From Leuctra nigra (Eukaryota; Arthropoda; Insecta; Plecoptera; Leuctridae): 64,000 nt of DNA. Below are positions 43,384-55,260 of the stretch, in pieces (the stretch's first letter is position 1; each line of letters begins with the position of its first letter). The DNA is taken from NCBI GenBank assembly GCA_934045905.1, contig OW203769.1:30327910-30391909 (forward strand). Reading direction: 5' to 3'. The notes under the pieces are model-generated. The model was given only the letters and a program-made list of their open reading frames with translations. It was not told where the DNA came from and searched no databases. The translations under genes and the position numbers were made by a program.

Positions 43384-45147
43384 TGTCGACGTGTGATAGC
43401 GTTACTCCTGGCGGAAAGCGAAGAAGTCACGGACCGGAGACGGGAAACTGCGGTGTTTTCGAGACAGCCGGAAACGTGGCGACCAATTGAGATTTGTCGG
43501 ACTTTTTATTTTGTAAAATTTTTACTTATAAAATCTTAAAGTTTAACGACAAGTTTCGTATCTCTGCGGAAACGTTCGCTGCTCTTCGGAAAGGTAGGAG
43601 ATCATCGTCTCGGTGTTCACAGCTGAGACATTTGTAAACACCAATGACAGCTGTCCACTTCGAGTCATGATCCGAGAAGCTCTTTAACTTGATTCTCTGT
43701 CACGAGATCACAAATTGCTTGCAACGAAGTGGAAAATCGATTTCTAGGTCCGATTTAGTTTGTGGTGTAGGTACCTAGTGGATTTAGTTGTGCCAGTTTT
43801 ATAGGAATATTTATTGCCTACCATTTGATGGTATTTGAGAGACACTGTTATTTGAATGATCTAGGTTGAAAATAGTTCTGTGGGTCTAGTAGATTCTCAA
43901 GACAGATTCCTCCAGTGTAAACATGTTTGTTAGAACCAAATGACTTTCCAAATGGCCAGAGGACATTTCTTTTGATAATCATTTTCTTACTGCCTGTTCC
44001 ATATATAGCACACACCAATCCCAAGTTATCTCGCTTAGTCTGTTTTCCTGCAAGAAGCCGATAATTTGCATGATGCAAGTCGAACTCTCGAAAACACTTC
44101 CGCACATTTTCTTACAATTGTTTTTTGCATTGTTATAGAATAGATTGAATTATTGTTGTTATTGTTGTGTCTATTGTTAATGATTTGGGACTAGCCCACA
44201 AGCACAATATAATTTTTTATAATTATAATTTTGGTGATTTGAATTTTAACGAAGGAACTTAATTTATTTGCCGGTGTTCGAATTAGTTGCATGAAATAAA
44301 TCCAACCAAATCAATGACCATTTTAATGATACATTTTAATTGTATTAAAAGCATTTACAAAGGTATTTCATTCCATTTCAACAAACATTTCACCTAACTC
44401 TTTATTTCTGTAAAAAAAATCTATTTCAAGCCTAGTGTTCTCATTTTCAACAATTAAATACCTAATTGAGTCATAACAGAACTTTAATTTTATGACAGCC
44501 TATGGATGTAAATCCTCTATTGTTTCGTCAAGGTCATAATGTCTTCAGTCCCAAGTTTTACTCTCAAATAAAATCGTTTCATTGGATTTATTTTGAACCA
44601 TGTGTGTTTTTGTTCGTGCATGTTGTACAGTACAGCAATGTGCTGTGGAAAATGGGCCATGGTACACATTACATACCTTGTTCACCTCGACCACTAATGA
44701 CACTTGACCTCTAGACAACTAATTTCGAGGATAATTTTCGAAAAGAATTCTTGATTTCGGCCTTGTCAAGGTCTTGTCTGTTATGGTTTTAAAGCCTGCT
44801 TCACACAAGTGTTTAAATTAATTGAAAGATAGGCCTACAATATTATTGTTTTGGTCATTAGTGTTTCACACTTGTAATAAGATTAAGAATCGAACTTATT
44901 CTATTCCATTCCTTATTTGAAAACATTCTTTCGCCTAATGACAAACCAATCAGTGCACATCTAGGATGAGCAACAACCAATCAGAGATCGTTGAAATCAG
45001 ACGTTCGATTTTCTTCATGTTTGAAGATATTGGTCAGGGGCGCCGATTTCATGGTTGGTTCTTGTATTTGACAATTATTGGCATATATATTATGTGTCAT
45101 TTTACCGAGTTCATTGCATTAAATAGTAGGTACAACTGATAAAACAA
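43384..45147. other. ELOVL 3' UTR and downstream DNA
   Basis: The first about 900 bp are probably 3' UTR, up to AATAAA at 44295-44300. No gene follows. The small frames here (43848-44105 minus, 44502-44714 plus) have no domain. Confidence 0.4.
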
Positions 45148-45982
45148 TACCGGGGGGCGCAAAAAAAATATCACCCTGTTTGAGAGGTCACTATATCGAA
45201 ACTATTATAGATAGGATTCTGAAATTTGTACACATATTAGAAAACATACGAAAATTTAATATGTGCAAGTTTCAAAAACATTACTATTGTGGGAAAAAAT
45301 GTACAGCTGTTCAAATTTGGTTGTCAAAAAATTGATTATACAGAGCTCAAATAGCGCGCGTCGAGAAAACTTCCAATGGCCGGGACGCTGTTTCTTCAAA
45401 ACTACGTACGATAACAAGCTGAAAATTTCAAATTATATTTAAAATAGATTAAGATCGATTGTGTAAAAATTTCAATCAATTTGAATGAACGGAACGAAAA
45501 TTATGGAATCTTGAAGTTGAGCGTAAAGTCAGAATATGTAGATTATTTCTTTAAACTTTTATTACACACGTTATAAAAGTGATTCTTTTCCCATTATTCT
45601 GTTTTCAAGCTCAACGTCAAGATTCCATAATTTTCGTTCCATTCATTCAAATTGATTGAAATTTTGACACAATCGATCTTAATATATTTTCAATATAATT
45701 TGAAATTTTCAGCTTGATATCGTACGTAGTTTTGAAGAAATAGCGTCCCGGCCATTAGAAGTTTTCTCGACGCGCGCTATTTGAGCTCTGTATAATCAAT
45801 TTTTTGACAACCAAATTTGAACCGCTGTAACTTTTTTCCTACAATAGTAATGTTTTTGAAACTTGCACATATTAAATTTTGGTATGTTTTCTAATATGTG
45901 TAGAAATTTCAGAATCCTATCAGTAATAGTTTCGATATAGTGACCTCTCAAACAGGGTGATCTTTTTTTGCGCCACCCGGTA
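45148..45982. mobile_element. Fold-back mariner-type element, copy 1 (375-bp arms)
   Basis: TA-bounded. Ends TACCGGGGGGCGCAAAAAAA and TTTTTTTGCGCCACCCGGTA. Arms 45148-45522 and 45609-45982 are inverted copies with few differences, leaving an 86-nt loop. No transposase. A second copy is at 61775-63422 and a solo arm at 31640-31735. TA flanks and the CCGGGTGGC tip suggest Tc1/mariner. Confidence 0.88.
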
Positions 45983-47157
45983 TATTTGATTAAATACGTA
46001 GCTCTCAAATAAGTCACATTGATTGTTATTGATATTAAATTATAAAGATCAAGTTGACCAACATTCTGTTCAAACTTAAATCCAAATGTTTTCTGGGTCT
46101 AATTTGCTACCTATTTTACAATAATCGGCGCCCCTTTTGTTCTTAACTCTGAGCACTAGAAATTTTAAATTTAGAGCCTTGTTGTGAACCAGACTTTAGT
46201 TCCAAGCTAATGTGGAGAGAGTGTAATGTAATGCGACGCAACAGTTCAGAAGAAAATTCCATTCCACATTCCAAAGGCGTCGTTGACAACATTTACTATT
46301 TTCTAGTAATTATCACTTGAACGAGATATTAAATTCCGTTTTATATACCTATAATTTTTGTATCAACTCCGTTTATCCGTGATAATGTATATTTGTTTCT
46401 CTCATGTAGCTATGTATATATTCTGGTTTCCTTTACGTTTACTAATTTCAAAAAATTTTGCAGGCAAATTTTTAACCTGGGATATAACCTGGAAAAATCA
46501 AACCAATGTAACGAGTTTGTAGCAGATGTTGCCAAGATTTTCATCAGGTTATATTCCTCGGTTGTCATGTGTGAATATTGTAATTACAATTTAAATTAGG
46601 TACGTTACGACTAATAATTAGCTCAGAATTTGTAAGCAAATTCCAGCCAAACGTGATTCGTGATTATAAATAGTGTTGAAAACGTAAACTAGTGTATATA
46701 AAGTAGTAAGATGCCAATTTGTGATCTGCATGTCATCGAAAAGAGTACCTAATATAAAAACGTGTTTTTTATTTGTACAATTAGAAATAGTTTTCATTTG
46801 GTTGAGAATTGACCCTTGAAAGTTGGGTGTGTACCTCAATAATGTTTTGCCACCCTAGCTTTGCTTCAATCTGGTAATTAGTAGGCCTATCTGTTCTGTA
46901 CAGTCAGGAGAAAAAGGTTGTAGAGGAGCTACATGATCGGGTTCCATTTCTGCGTTAATATTCATTTTAACAACTTTTTAGTTGTCAAAGACCTCCTGAA
47001 AGTTTGCTAGACCTAGGTATGGTTGTGCATTTCTGCTTCTAATGGACCTTCGGCAAATTAAAACAATATTGATGCATTTATATAAACTAATTTTAAAAAA
47101 TAACAACTTGGTAAAACACAGTTTTCACACTCAGAACTGAAAATTTTTATTTCATAG
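45983..47157. other. Intergenic DNA without recognised feature
   Basis: AT-rich, with short open frames that lack domains. No repeat was recognised. Confidence 0.35.
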
Positions 47158-47319
47158 GAAATTTAAATTTAGTGTAAATTTTGGCGGGACAACAGTATTC
47201 CTCTCGAGTGATGTCATATTTATCAACCAATGATGTTGCCATGGTTACAATAAAATATTACTTCACGACATGAATACCTACCGCTTTCCCGCCAAAATTT
47301 ACACTGAGTTTAAATTTCA
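47158..47319. mobile_element. MITE with E2F-like TIRs
   Basis: AGTGTAAATTTTGGCGGGA at the left and TCCCGCCAAAATTTACACT at the right, 162 bp in all. Each TIR contains TTTGGCGGGA, an E2F-type word. The interior carries GTTGCCATGGTTAC, an RFX X-box-like palindrome. Regulatory meaning is not established. Confidence 0.7.
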
Positions 47320-48071
47320 TATTTATGAGTGAAAATTTACAGTCTTGAGTTAAAACATAATGTATTATTTTGTAAAAATATGTGTTTAAAAGTCCTTAGT
47401 AAATAATTCATGCATATTATTTCATTCCTATTGTTACTTACAACGTAAGAAGTGGGTCCTTATTGTGTAATATTCTTCCTTCTTCTCTTGAGATACGGAC
47501 AGTGCGTAGGGCCGGTGCTACGATCTGTACAAATGATACAAGCTCCCCCTATTCGTCAGACTTATCATATTAGGCGTTTGAGTTCATGACGTTCCATAAC
47601 CCCGTGCTCCATGCCACGGTGCAGTACTCGACCTTGAAACTGACAGTCAAACCATGTCATCCAGCAATCTATTGAAAACAATGTAACATTACTACGTACG
47701 TTACTGATAGTTTACAGTCATTAAAGTTGTATAAAGAATTGAGCTAAATGACTATAGCTTGACAGTCATTTCAAGGTCGAATATCCTGCATGTAATGGCA
47801 TTTACCAGAGTTATTTCGACGTCATCATACCTCAAAATGAGGACTTTTATTACCTGTATCCTTGACGTTTTGAAATGGCCGAAAGCTATTCTATTTGGCA
47901 GTGGCCTTAGGGAGTATACTAAAACATTATTTCTGTTAAGAAAAGAGTTTCCTAAATAAAATCGACCTGTATGTTAGTTCACTAAAAGCCAATTAAATGT
48001 TAAATCATGTAACCATCTGTCATTGTTAAGATTGCCGCCTCGCGCCTCCGGAACTGTCATGTTGGCAGTCA
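47320..48071. other. Intergenic DNA without recognised feature
   Basis: AT-rich. A plus-strand 66-codon frame at 47759-47959 has no recognised domain. Nothing else supported. Confidence 0.35.
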
Positions 48072-48166
48072 TTTCACATGTTTTAACGTGTATTTCACAT
48101 GTGTTTCACATGTTTTAACGTGTACCTCACATGTATTTCACATGTTTTAACGTGTATCTACATGGT
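48072..48166. repeat. 32-bp minisatellite, three units
   Basis: TTTCACATGTTTTAACGTGT repeated at 48072, 48104 and 48136 with variable 12-bp spacers (ATTTCACATGTG, ACCTCACATGTA). Confidence 0.85.
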
Positions 48167-49072
48167 AGTCCATATGTATGGACATTGATAAATATAATCT
48201 ATGCTAATAATGCATATTGCTATTACTAATTCATGTGTTTACCACAATTTGTGCTTCAAACCTATAGATCAGTGTTCAATTGAAGATAATAAAGACATTA
48301 CTACATATTTAAATGTCGTTCGTTTATTTATTTTTAAAACAATAATCATAATAGACCAAAGTCAGAATTTATATGGTTGCGCTGGTTTAAAATTATAGAT
48401 TTCTAGCAAGATCGGTATCTCGGTTTCACTTCACCGGATTATTGATTTATAATTTAAGGGAGCCACCGCAGATACTTTCTGAGTTGGTCTATACAAAAAT
48501 TATTTTTATCAATAATAATTCAGTTTGGAAATGAGATACAGTCAAGTGCAAAGCATTCTTTTTAGTAGACCGATTTTTTGTGATTAAATAGGGGCCAGGT
48601 CAGGGGATGCTTTCATCGAGGCTTGAACTGCCACCAAAGGCTCTCCATTCCAATTTGACTCCAAGAGACTCCAATTTTAAACTTGTTTTGTTCACATTTC
48701 TAATGTAAAGTTCAGGGTTTGGCTGGTTTCATTTCGTACTTTATCCTACACGTCTTAATTTGGTAAAACTTGTTTTCCCAGTCAAAATTAAGTTTCAACA
48801 TCAAGAGGAAAGATGAATGCTGTACGTAGGAGTATAGATTCGGCACTTTTCTACAGCCAATAGAATGTCGAAACTAATTACAATTTATACGTTCCAATTT
48901 ATACAGCATCCAAATAATGAAGGTATGGTCAAAGATTCCAAAGATATTATTCTCAAGTATATTTTGGAACATTTTGCTATTCGAATTGAGTATGTATTTC
49001 AAACATCTGTCATTTTCGAAGACGGCGGTGCATTCAATTCAAAGTATTTTGTAAAAAAAAATATCAACGTTT
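48167..49072. other. Intergenic DNA without recognised feature
   Basis: No coding or repeat structure recognised in this AT-rich stretch. Confidence 0.35.
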
Positions 49073-49195
49073 CAATATTTCGAACATTCTGTCTACAATT
49101 CAAATTTGAATATTTCAAACTTTCTATATTCAATTCAAATTCGAATGTTTCGAACATTCTGGGCTTCAATTCAAATTTGAATATTTAGAACATTT
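49073..49195. repeat. About 36-bp minisatellite with CAAATTTGAA words
   Basis: Three to four units of AATATTTCGAACATTCTG followed by a TTCAATTCAAATTTG-type half. The short plus-strand frame (48865-49188) that crosses it is low complexity and probably not a gene. Confidence 0.7.
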
Positions 49196-50561
49196 CTGTA
49201 CTCAATACGAGATGTATCAAAATAGAAGCTGCTGTTCCTCTAAACCCGGTTTAAATCTGACAGTAAAGTCAGGAAGAATGCACAGCTACGAACGTTACGA
49301 CTGATAATACTCTGTGAATGAATGAATTACATGTGATGTGAGGTCAGCGTTTCAAAGGCGGTCAAGGTTCCTAGAAGCCTCTAGGTGAGACAACTTCTTT
49401 GAAGACCAACACAACATCACTTCGGACCAGCTACAAGAGAAATTCGACGCTTCGTTAACCTTTCCCAATACATTTATACACGGTTTTAAGATGAAATTTC
49501 ATCTATTCGATTGAAAATGAATGTAAATAAGTGGTCCGTCTTGAGAAAACGTGGTAGGTATTTATTTGTAGAAAGTGTTTTAACTAAGATAATGTTATTT
49601 TTAGTGTATTTAATATTTTACTTTCGTTCTGTTCTAATATTGAACTAAAAACGATTAAAAATACACCAATATATAATGTATAATACAAAATTAAATTTCT
49701 ATGTATATATCGCATTCTTTGCCGGAAGCTTTAAACGTTGGGAAAACTTCAGTATAGATATCTGTTTTTTTAAATTATTGTATAACATTTTCATGTAATT
49801 CATGGATTTCTTTATGTTTTGCTAGTTCCATAATTTGAGCATATTATTCAACTTAGTTCATCTATTCTCAACTTAAATGTGCCCAGAAAGAAGGCGAAAT
49901 CAACACAAAGAGGCTCCATCTTTGGATACGTATTTGTTTGTACAACTTTTAAGTTGTAAAAAGCGATTTTGAATGGTTGAGCGTTTGTTTCACTTCAAAT
50001 CTGTAAAAACGCAAATACCAAGAAAAATGTGCCCTTTTTGTGTGGATTCAATTCCCCTTGTCACTGTCTAGAATGTACCTTAAAAAATCTAATATTTTAT
50101 TGAAGGCCCCTTCCCCAATATTACTATGTGCGTAAAAACCACTTAAAATAACAACAACACTAATTATAATTATATTTTATCTTACAATCAAACGAGAGTA
50201 TACAATTAGCTAGATGAGAAGGTATTTCCGTAGCGGCAATTACGTTTTGTTCAAGTCCAGCACGCAATATAAAATACGTTGGGAAACTCTAGATACGCGT
50301 CATGTCAGATGCTGTGCGTCAGTTGATTCCGAGATGCTGTGAAATAAGTAGATCACAAGGAGGAAATCGTGTTCAGAAGGAATGTGGATCAATGTGGATC
50401 TACTCGAGCAGTCAACATTTCACATGTTATCTTATAGATGTACACGTGCGAGAGAAATTTCTCGCAATACTATTAAGACATTTTAAGAAATACTTGAAAA
50501 AAATGATTTTATTTTCATTATATTTTTATGAAATAATGAAAAATAAAATATTTTTCTTAGA
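49196..50561. other. Intergenic DNA without recognised feature
   Basis: AT-rich. Short frames such as 50302-50568 have no domain. No repeat was recognised. Confidence 0.35.
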
Positions 50562-51068
50562 AAATTGAGAGAGAAATTGTTTCAAAAGGGGGTGTGTGTA
50601 ACTCTAATTGGATGTTCACTGATCAGTCTGACTGTATATCAGCATATAAGCAGCACTTATTTATGTTTGCTTCGTGCCTTGTTAATTAGGCTCCTGTTAT
50701 TCAACAAAACCGCTCAAAACTATGTAATTTCCGATACGATTGGATTGGAGACCAAACCAGTGAACCAAATGATCTCAAGTTTGAATCAATATTATTGATA
50801 AAATACAAACTTAGCACAAATTTTAGATTAAATTTTTTACGGCACCCAGCAAGACAAGAAAACAGCTAATTTTGCACCAAAAGTTGCCTAATTATTACTG
50901 ATTAACGAAACATAAAATTAAAAATGTACCAAGTGATTACCCTAAGTTTGTAATTTATCTAACCATGATAAAAATTTTAAAACATTTCGTCAATACATTT
51001 TGTCTTCAATCGTATCCAAAAAAAGTTTCAGCAACAAGCGGCAAAATTGCTCACGCTTGCAGCTGCTT
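50562..51068. mobile_element. CAAGCGCTCGGCCG snap-back repeat, copy 1 (left end decayed)
   Basis: Shares AATTGAGAGAGAAATTG, TGATCAGTCTGA, CGATACGATTGGA and the right end TCACGCTTGCAGC with copies at 51885-52399, 58686-59169, 60942-61345 and (inverted, partial) 60099-60236. The centre folds back on itself: TTGGTCTCCAATCGTATC-type sequence occurs in both halves. Confidence 0.75.
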
Positions 51069-51139
51069 AATATTGTTGCGAGAAAGTGGGTACCAAAACT
51101 ACCTCCCAAAGTTGCATAACAGTTGAGTATAAATAATGA

Positions 51140-51232
51140 GCCTATGGTCGGTGACAGGCAAAGATGAACCCTGTTTATCATTGCCAGGTATAGGGCGGCC
51201 CATGCTAGCGCGGGTTCATCTTTGCCTGTCAC
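51140..51232. repeat. Near-perfect 30-bp-arm hairpin
   Basis: CTATGGTCGGTGACAGGCAA continues into AGATGAACCC and pairs with GGGTTCATCTTTGCCTGTCACCGACCGTAG except for one position that would be a G:U pair. The loop is about 33 nt. Confidence 0.8.
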
Positions 51233-51884
51233 CGACCGTAGGGGAGACTTTAGTATTTTGGAAAAATTTGACGGAGCCGTCAGTTTCCATAGCGGTCTCA
51301 GGGGAAGAATCTACATAGCTTGGCACCATTTCATGGCAGTTGACGAAAGTCCACGGATGGATTGTTTAAAAGGTATGTAAACAATTTAAAGCTGAGCTAG
51401 ACACAACTATTGACGTTTACCTGACTTGAAAGTGGACTTTTTACAACTTATAACTAAGTTGTTAACATGGTGATCAGAGCTATTTGTTGATATAAAAGTT
51501 TTATTAACAGAGCTTTATTGTCTATTTATAGGTAAAACCCTCTGATAGTAATTCCCTCACAGCACACTGATATTAAAGGTAAATTACCTTCGCAAAGAGC
51601 AAATAATACCCGTATACATTGAGCCATTTTATGTGGATTCTTCGTCTCCTGGTTTGGGGCTGTGCATGAAGGACGTCACGCTTCAGGGGGGACGGGGGGT
51701 GCACCAGTATGGGACACAGTGTGACAGGGGGGAGGGGGGGTACTGGAGGCAGTAGGACGTCACGTTTTGTATAGATATTTTGAAACATTTTAAATTTCAG
51801 TTGATATATCGGGACCGGAAATTTCGCTAAAAACGATACATTCTGATACATTTTACAGTAAAAAATTCTCTATTTAAGGTGATA
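51233..51884. other. Intergenic DNA with G-rich tract
   Basis: No gene. A G-rich stretch (51686-51740, GGGGGGACGGGGGG-like) with GGACGTCACG words recurs in altered form at 52428-52520. Confidence 0.4.
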
Positions 51885-52399
51885 CAAGCGCTCGGCCGTT
51901 TTAAAAAATTGAGAGAGAAAAATTGTGTCATAAGTGAGTGTAACTTTTACAGGATGTTCACATGATCAGTCTGATTGTTTATTAGTAGCACTTTTTAATT
52001 TTTGCTTATTGCATCGTTAATTAGGCGCCAGTTATTCAACAAAACCGCGCAAAACGATGAAATTTGCGATACGATTGGAGACCAAACCCGTTAACCAATT
52101 GATCTCAAATTTTAATCATGATTAGATGAAAGACAAACTTAGGGTTATCCCTTGGCTCATTTTTGAAATTTAATTGTATACGGCACCCAGGGAGACGAGA
52201 AAATAGCTAATTTTTCACCAAAAATCCACTAATTATTACTAATTAACGAAACAAAAAATTTAAAATGTACCAAGGGATAACCCTAAGTTTGTCTTTTATC
52301 TAATCACGATTAAAATTTCAAATAATTTGGTCTACCCATTTCGTCTCCAATCGTATCGCAAAAAGTGTCTACAAAAAGCAGAAAAATCGCTCACGCTTG
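51885..52399. mobile_element. CAAGCGCTCGGCCG snap-back repeat, copy 2
   Basis: Best-preserved member. Starts CAAGCGCTCGGCCGTTTT, ends ATCGCTCACGCTTG. About 52070-52160 and 52262-52357 are inverted copies (ACTTAGGGTTATCCCTTGG with CCAAGGGATAACCCTAAGT), centred near 52210. No coding sequence; class not determined. Confidence 0.8.
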
Positions 52400-52805
52400 C
52401 AGCACCTTAAGGTAGTAGAGACAGATTTGTGACGTCCTTTTAGGGGGGGAGGGGGTCTCGAAAAGTGTGACACAGCGTGACAGGGGAGAGGGGGAGGGTG
52501 TAAAAATATCTCATTTTTAGCGTGACGTCCTTTATGAACAGTATTCCCGTGGGTTATGGAGGTCCAGGAGCGAGTTCTGAATCGCCTATCATGAACGTGG
52601 ATTGACGAGATTCTCAAGGTCGGCATTCATAGGACATGGGGTCATGTCTCATATCTTCATAGTTTTATTGATAATCATGCCATATTATACAATCTCTCAG
52701 TTTGACCTCGAGCTAGAAATCAGCTGCCTCTCCATGTGATCATCTTATGGCGTCTTATGTAATCGAACTGAACTGAAATCGCTTCATTTTTAGGCACATT
52801 AGGAA

Positions 52806-52991
52806 TAGACCATTTTAAATATTATCTCGGTGGCTCTGCTTTCTAAGAAAAATCATATGCAGTTTGATTTCCAGACACCTTAGTCCCTGTTTTACCTATT
52901 GTTGAAACATGGACTAGGGTGTCTGGAAATAATACTGCATATGATTTTTCTTAGAAAGCAGAGCCACCGAGATAATATTTAAAATGGTCTA
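52806..52991. mobile_element. 186-bp fold-back MITE, copy 2
   Basis: Same length and the same conserved segments (TAGACCA, GGCTCTGCTTT, CATATGCAGT, loop TATTGTTGAAA) as 28203-28388. Other stem segments differ in sequence yet are still paired within this copy (CGGTGG with CCACCG, CCAGACACC with GGTGTCTGG). Confidence 0.88.
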
Positions 52992-54381
52992 CCAACAAAT
53001 ATTTTATAGTAGATAAATTGCCATATTTTTGGACGAAAATGACAACATTACACTGCTATTTTATTGTTTTTTCCCAAACATAATTATTTCTCGCTTATAT
53101 TTTTATTCTTGCTCTGAACGACAAAAGTAGATTCATTCATTTAAATGACATTATGTAACTCTTCAAATGATCGTTACATTATCATTATAACTATGGAAAA
53201 AATGATTTTTCTTTTCACGGGAAAAAAAAACTTGGATCAGTTTTCAATGACGAACAGTGGTCGAATGCATAATGGATAGTTAATGTGGATAAGACATTAG
53301 GATTTGGCTGTTCTTTCTCCGCTTTACCACTTCCTTCCTAGGAGTTCCTAGTGTCATACATAGTACCTATCTCCATAGACTCCTACTTCCTCACTTCCTA
53401 GTTCCTACTTTGTTCAGACAAACATTCGCCAGACAGGCGTGGTTTCATCAATGCAGGACAGTGAACATCACGATAGCTTCTTTTCGACAATGTCAATCAA
53501 ACAAACAAAACTTTCGCTCGTTCGTTACGAACGACAACGAGCTTGAATACAACAGTAAAATAATATTCAAACTCGTTGTTTGTTATGAATGTCTTCGGCT
53601 GTGGATTTGACAAGGAGGCGATTTAAACTTTTCGAACGTTTTTTAACGTTTGAATTTGATATTAAATACTTGGATGGAATTGGAATCTACAGTAAAAGTA
53701 TCCATTATATTAAGTAAAAACGATTAGGTATCTACAAAATATCCCCAAAAATGGAGCCGAAAATAAATATGGAGAATTATCGCTTTGGTCTAAATTTTGC
53801 TTGTCATAAAAAGTGGAGCAGTTGTTTCATAAGGTTTATGAGCTTTTCCACTGGCACTGGGGTTGCACGGAAATGACGTCACCATACAAAACTCAATGTA
53901 AATTTAAAACTGAGTGCAGAACTAGTGCAGCCAGTGGATAACGCCATTATTTCCCTTCTCTGTTGGTAGTTTAGTAACACAAGAAGGCAGTGGATTTGCA
54001 AATTACTTGAACTTTTGTAACGTTTTTAAAAATTGGAATCATTGTTTTACATCTTGGAGTTTGCCACACCTTGTACTATAATCTCTAGCAGTATAGCACT
54101 GTGTCTACAGATTATGAATGTCTAAAGATAAGGTCTCATTTTCATACAACACTGATTTGCACTTTATTTTATAATAAGCATCATGACATGTCCCAAAATG
54201 TATACAAATCCTTCAAAATATATATTCTATTTTAATTTTCAAGTCCATATCAATGTTGTCACTAAAATTTACAGACTGAATAATTACGAAAATGTAGGGT
54301 TAAACACCATTAAGAAAATACACACGGAATCAAAATGTCATCATAGTTCGTAAATTGTTATTGTCAATCAGAAAATTTAAA
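52992..54381. other. Intergenic DNA, mostly unassigned
   Basis: A weak small inverted-end unit (CCACTGGCACTGG near 53849 and CAGCCAGTGG near 53938) with a TGACGTCA octamer at 53874-53881 is the only structure noted. No gene recognised. Confidence 0.35.
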
Positions 54382-55260
54382 CTAGGAAAACGCTCTGAGT
54401 AACGCGTTGATGAGCGAGCACGGATACGCGGAACACCTCGAACCGAAATTCTGTCTATCGAAAATATCATTAAAAGCCAATAATTCTTGAATTTCGTCAG
54501 ACTTGAATAAAAATCTCTAAATATTCCTAAAATGTTATTATCAACCTTTAGGATTGAACTGTTCCTGGTTAATATTCAAAAATCACAGGACCTCTTTAAA
54601 TATATATACCTGGGACCACTCAAATCATATGATATTAGTGTGTACACAATATCAGATCAATCTGTTGAACGGTCATTATTAGTATCATTTCGTTTGAAAC
54701 TTCTGCTCTAACTACCTTGCCTTGAACTGAAGATTCGAAGTCGCCGTGAATTTGACAGCCAACACGCAAAATGTCCCTAAAATTACAAAAACTTTTGAAA
54801 ATAACGACAGATTTGACTGAAAATTGGCAAAAATACCTTAAATGTTGGTAGTAATGACCATGCAAAGTTTTTAGTTGGTCGGTCAATCGGTTCTAGTTTA
54901 AATTTCAAAAATCACAGGAAAAATGGTTTCAAATTTGAACCAATGGGAGGATTTGGCTGAAATTTATTATGATTGGGTACAATGTTAGTTGCAATGACTT
55001 TGCTAAATTTCAAATTGATCGAACCAACCAATCGAAAGATAATTTTTTTAAAATTTGAACCAATCAGGGGATTTAAAAAAAATAGGGTCTGCAACGCCCG
55101 GAAATGGTCAGTACATGTGTGCAAATTTTCAGCTTGATCGAAGAAAAACTGTGACTTGTATATCGTCAGTAACAGAAAAAAAACACACAAAAAAACACAC
55201 AAAAAAAAACAGAGGTCCGTGCCAAAAGCGCCAAAAGGAGACGCTCGCTTCGCTCGCTCA
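54382..55260 (-). mobile_element. Helentron-like non-autonomous repeat, copy B
   Basis: Minus sense: TGAGCGAGCGAAGCGAGCG start and TTTTCCTAG end flanked by T. It contains the uninterrupted ATCGAACCAACC site that is split by a hAT at 20107-21144. Poly(A)-like runs near 55180-55210. No coding capacity. Confidence 0.65.

Noticed and set aside
42742..43490. Two long frames over the ELOVL exon 2 in other frames and strand
   Set aside because: GC-rich third positions open shadow frames; the elongase frame has the HWYHH box and matches the family throughout.
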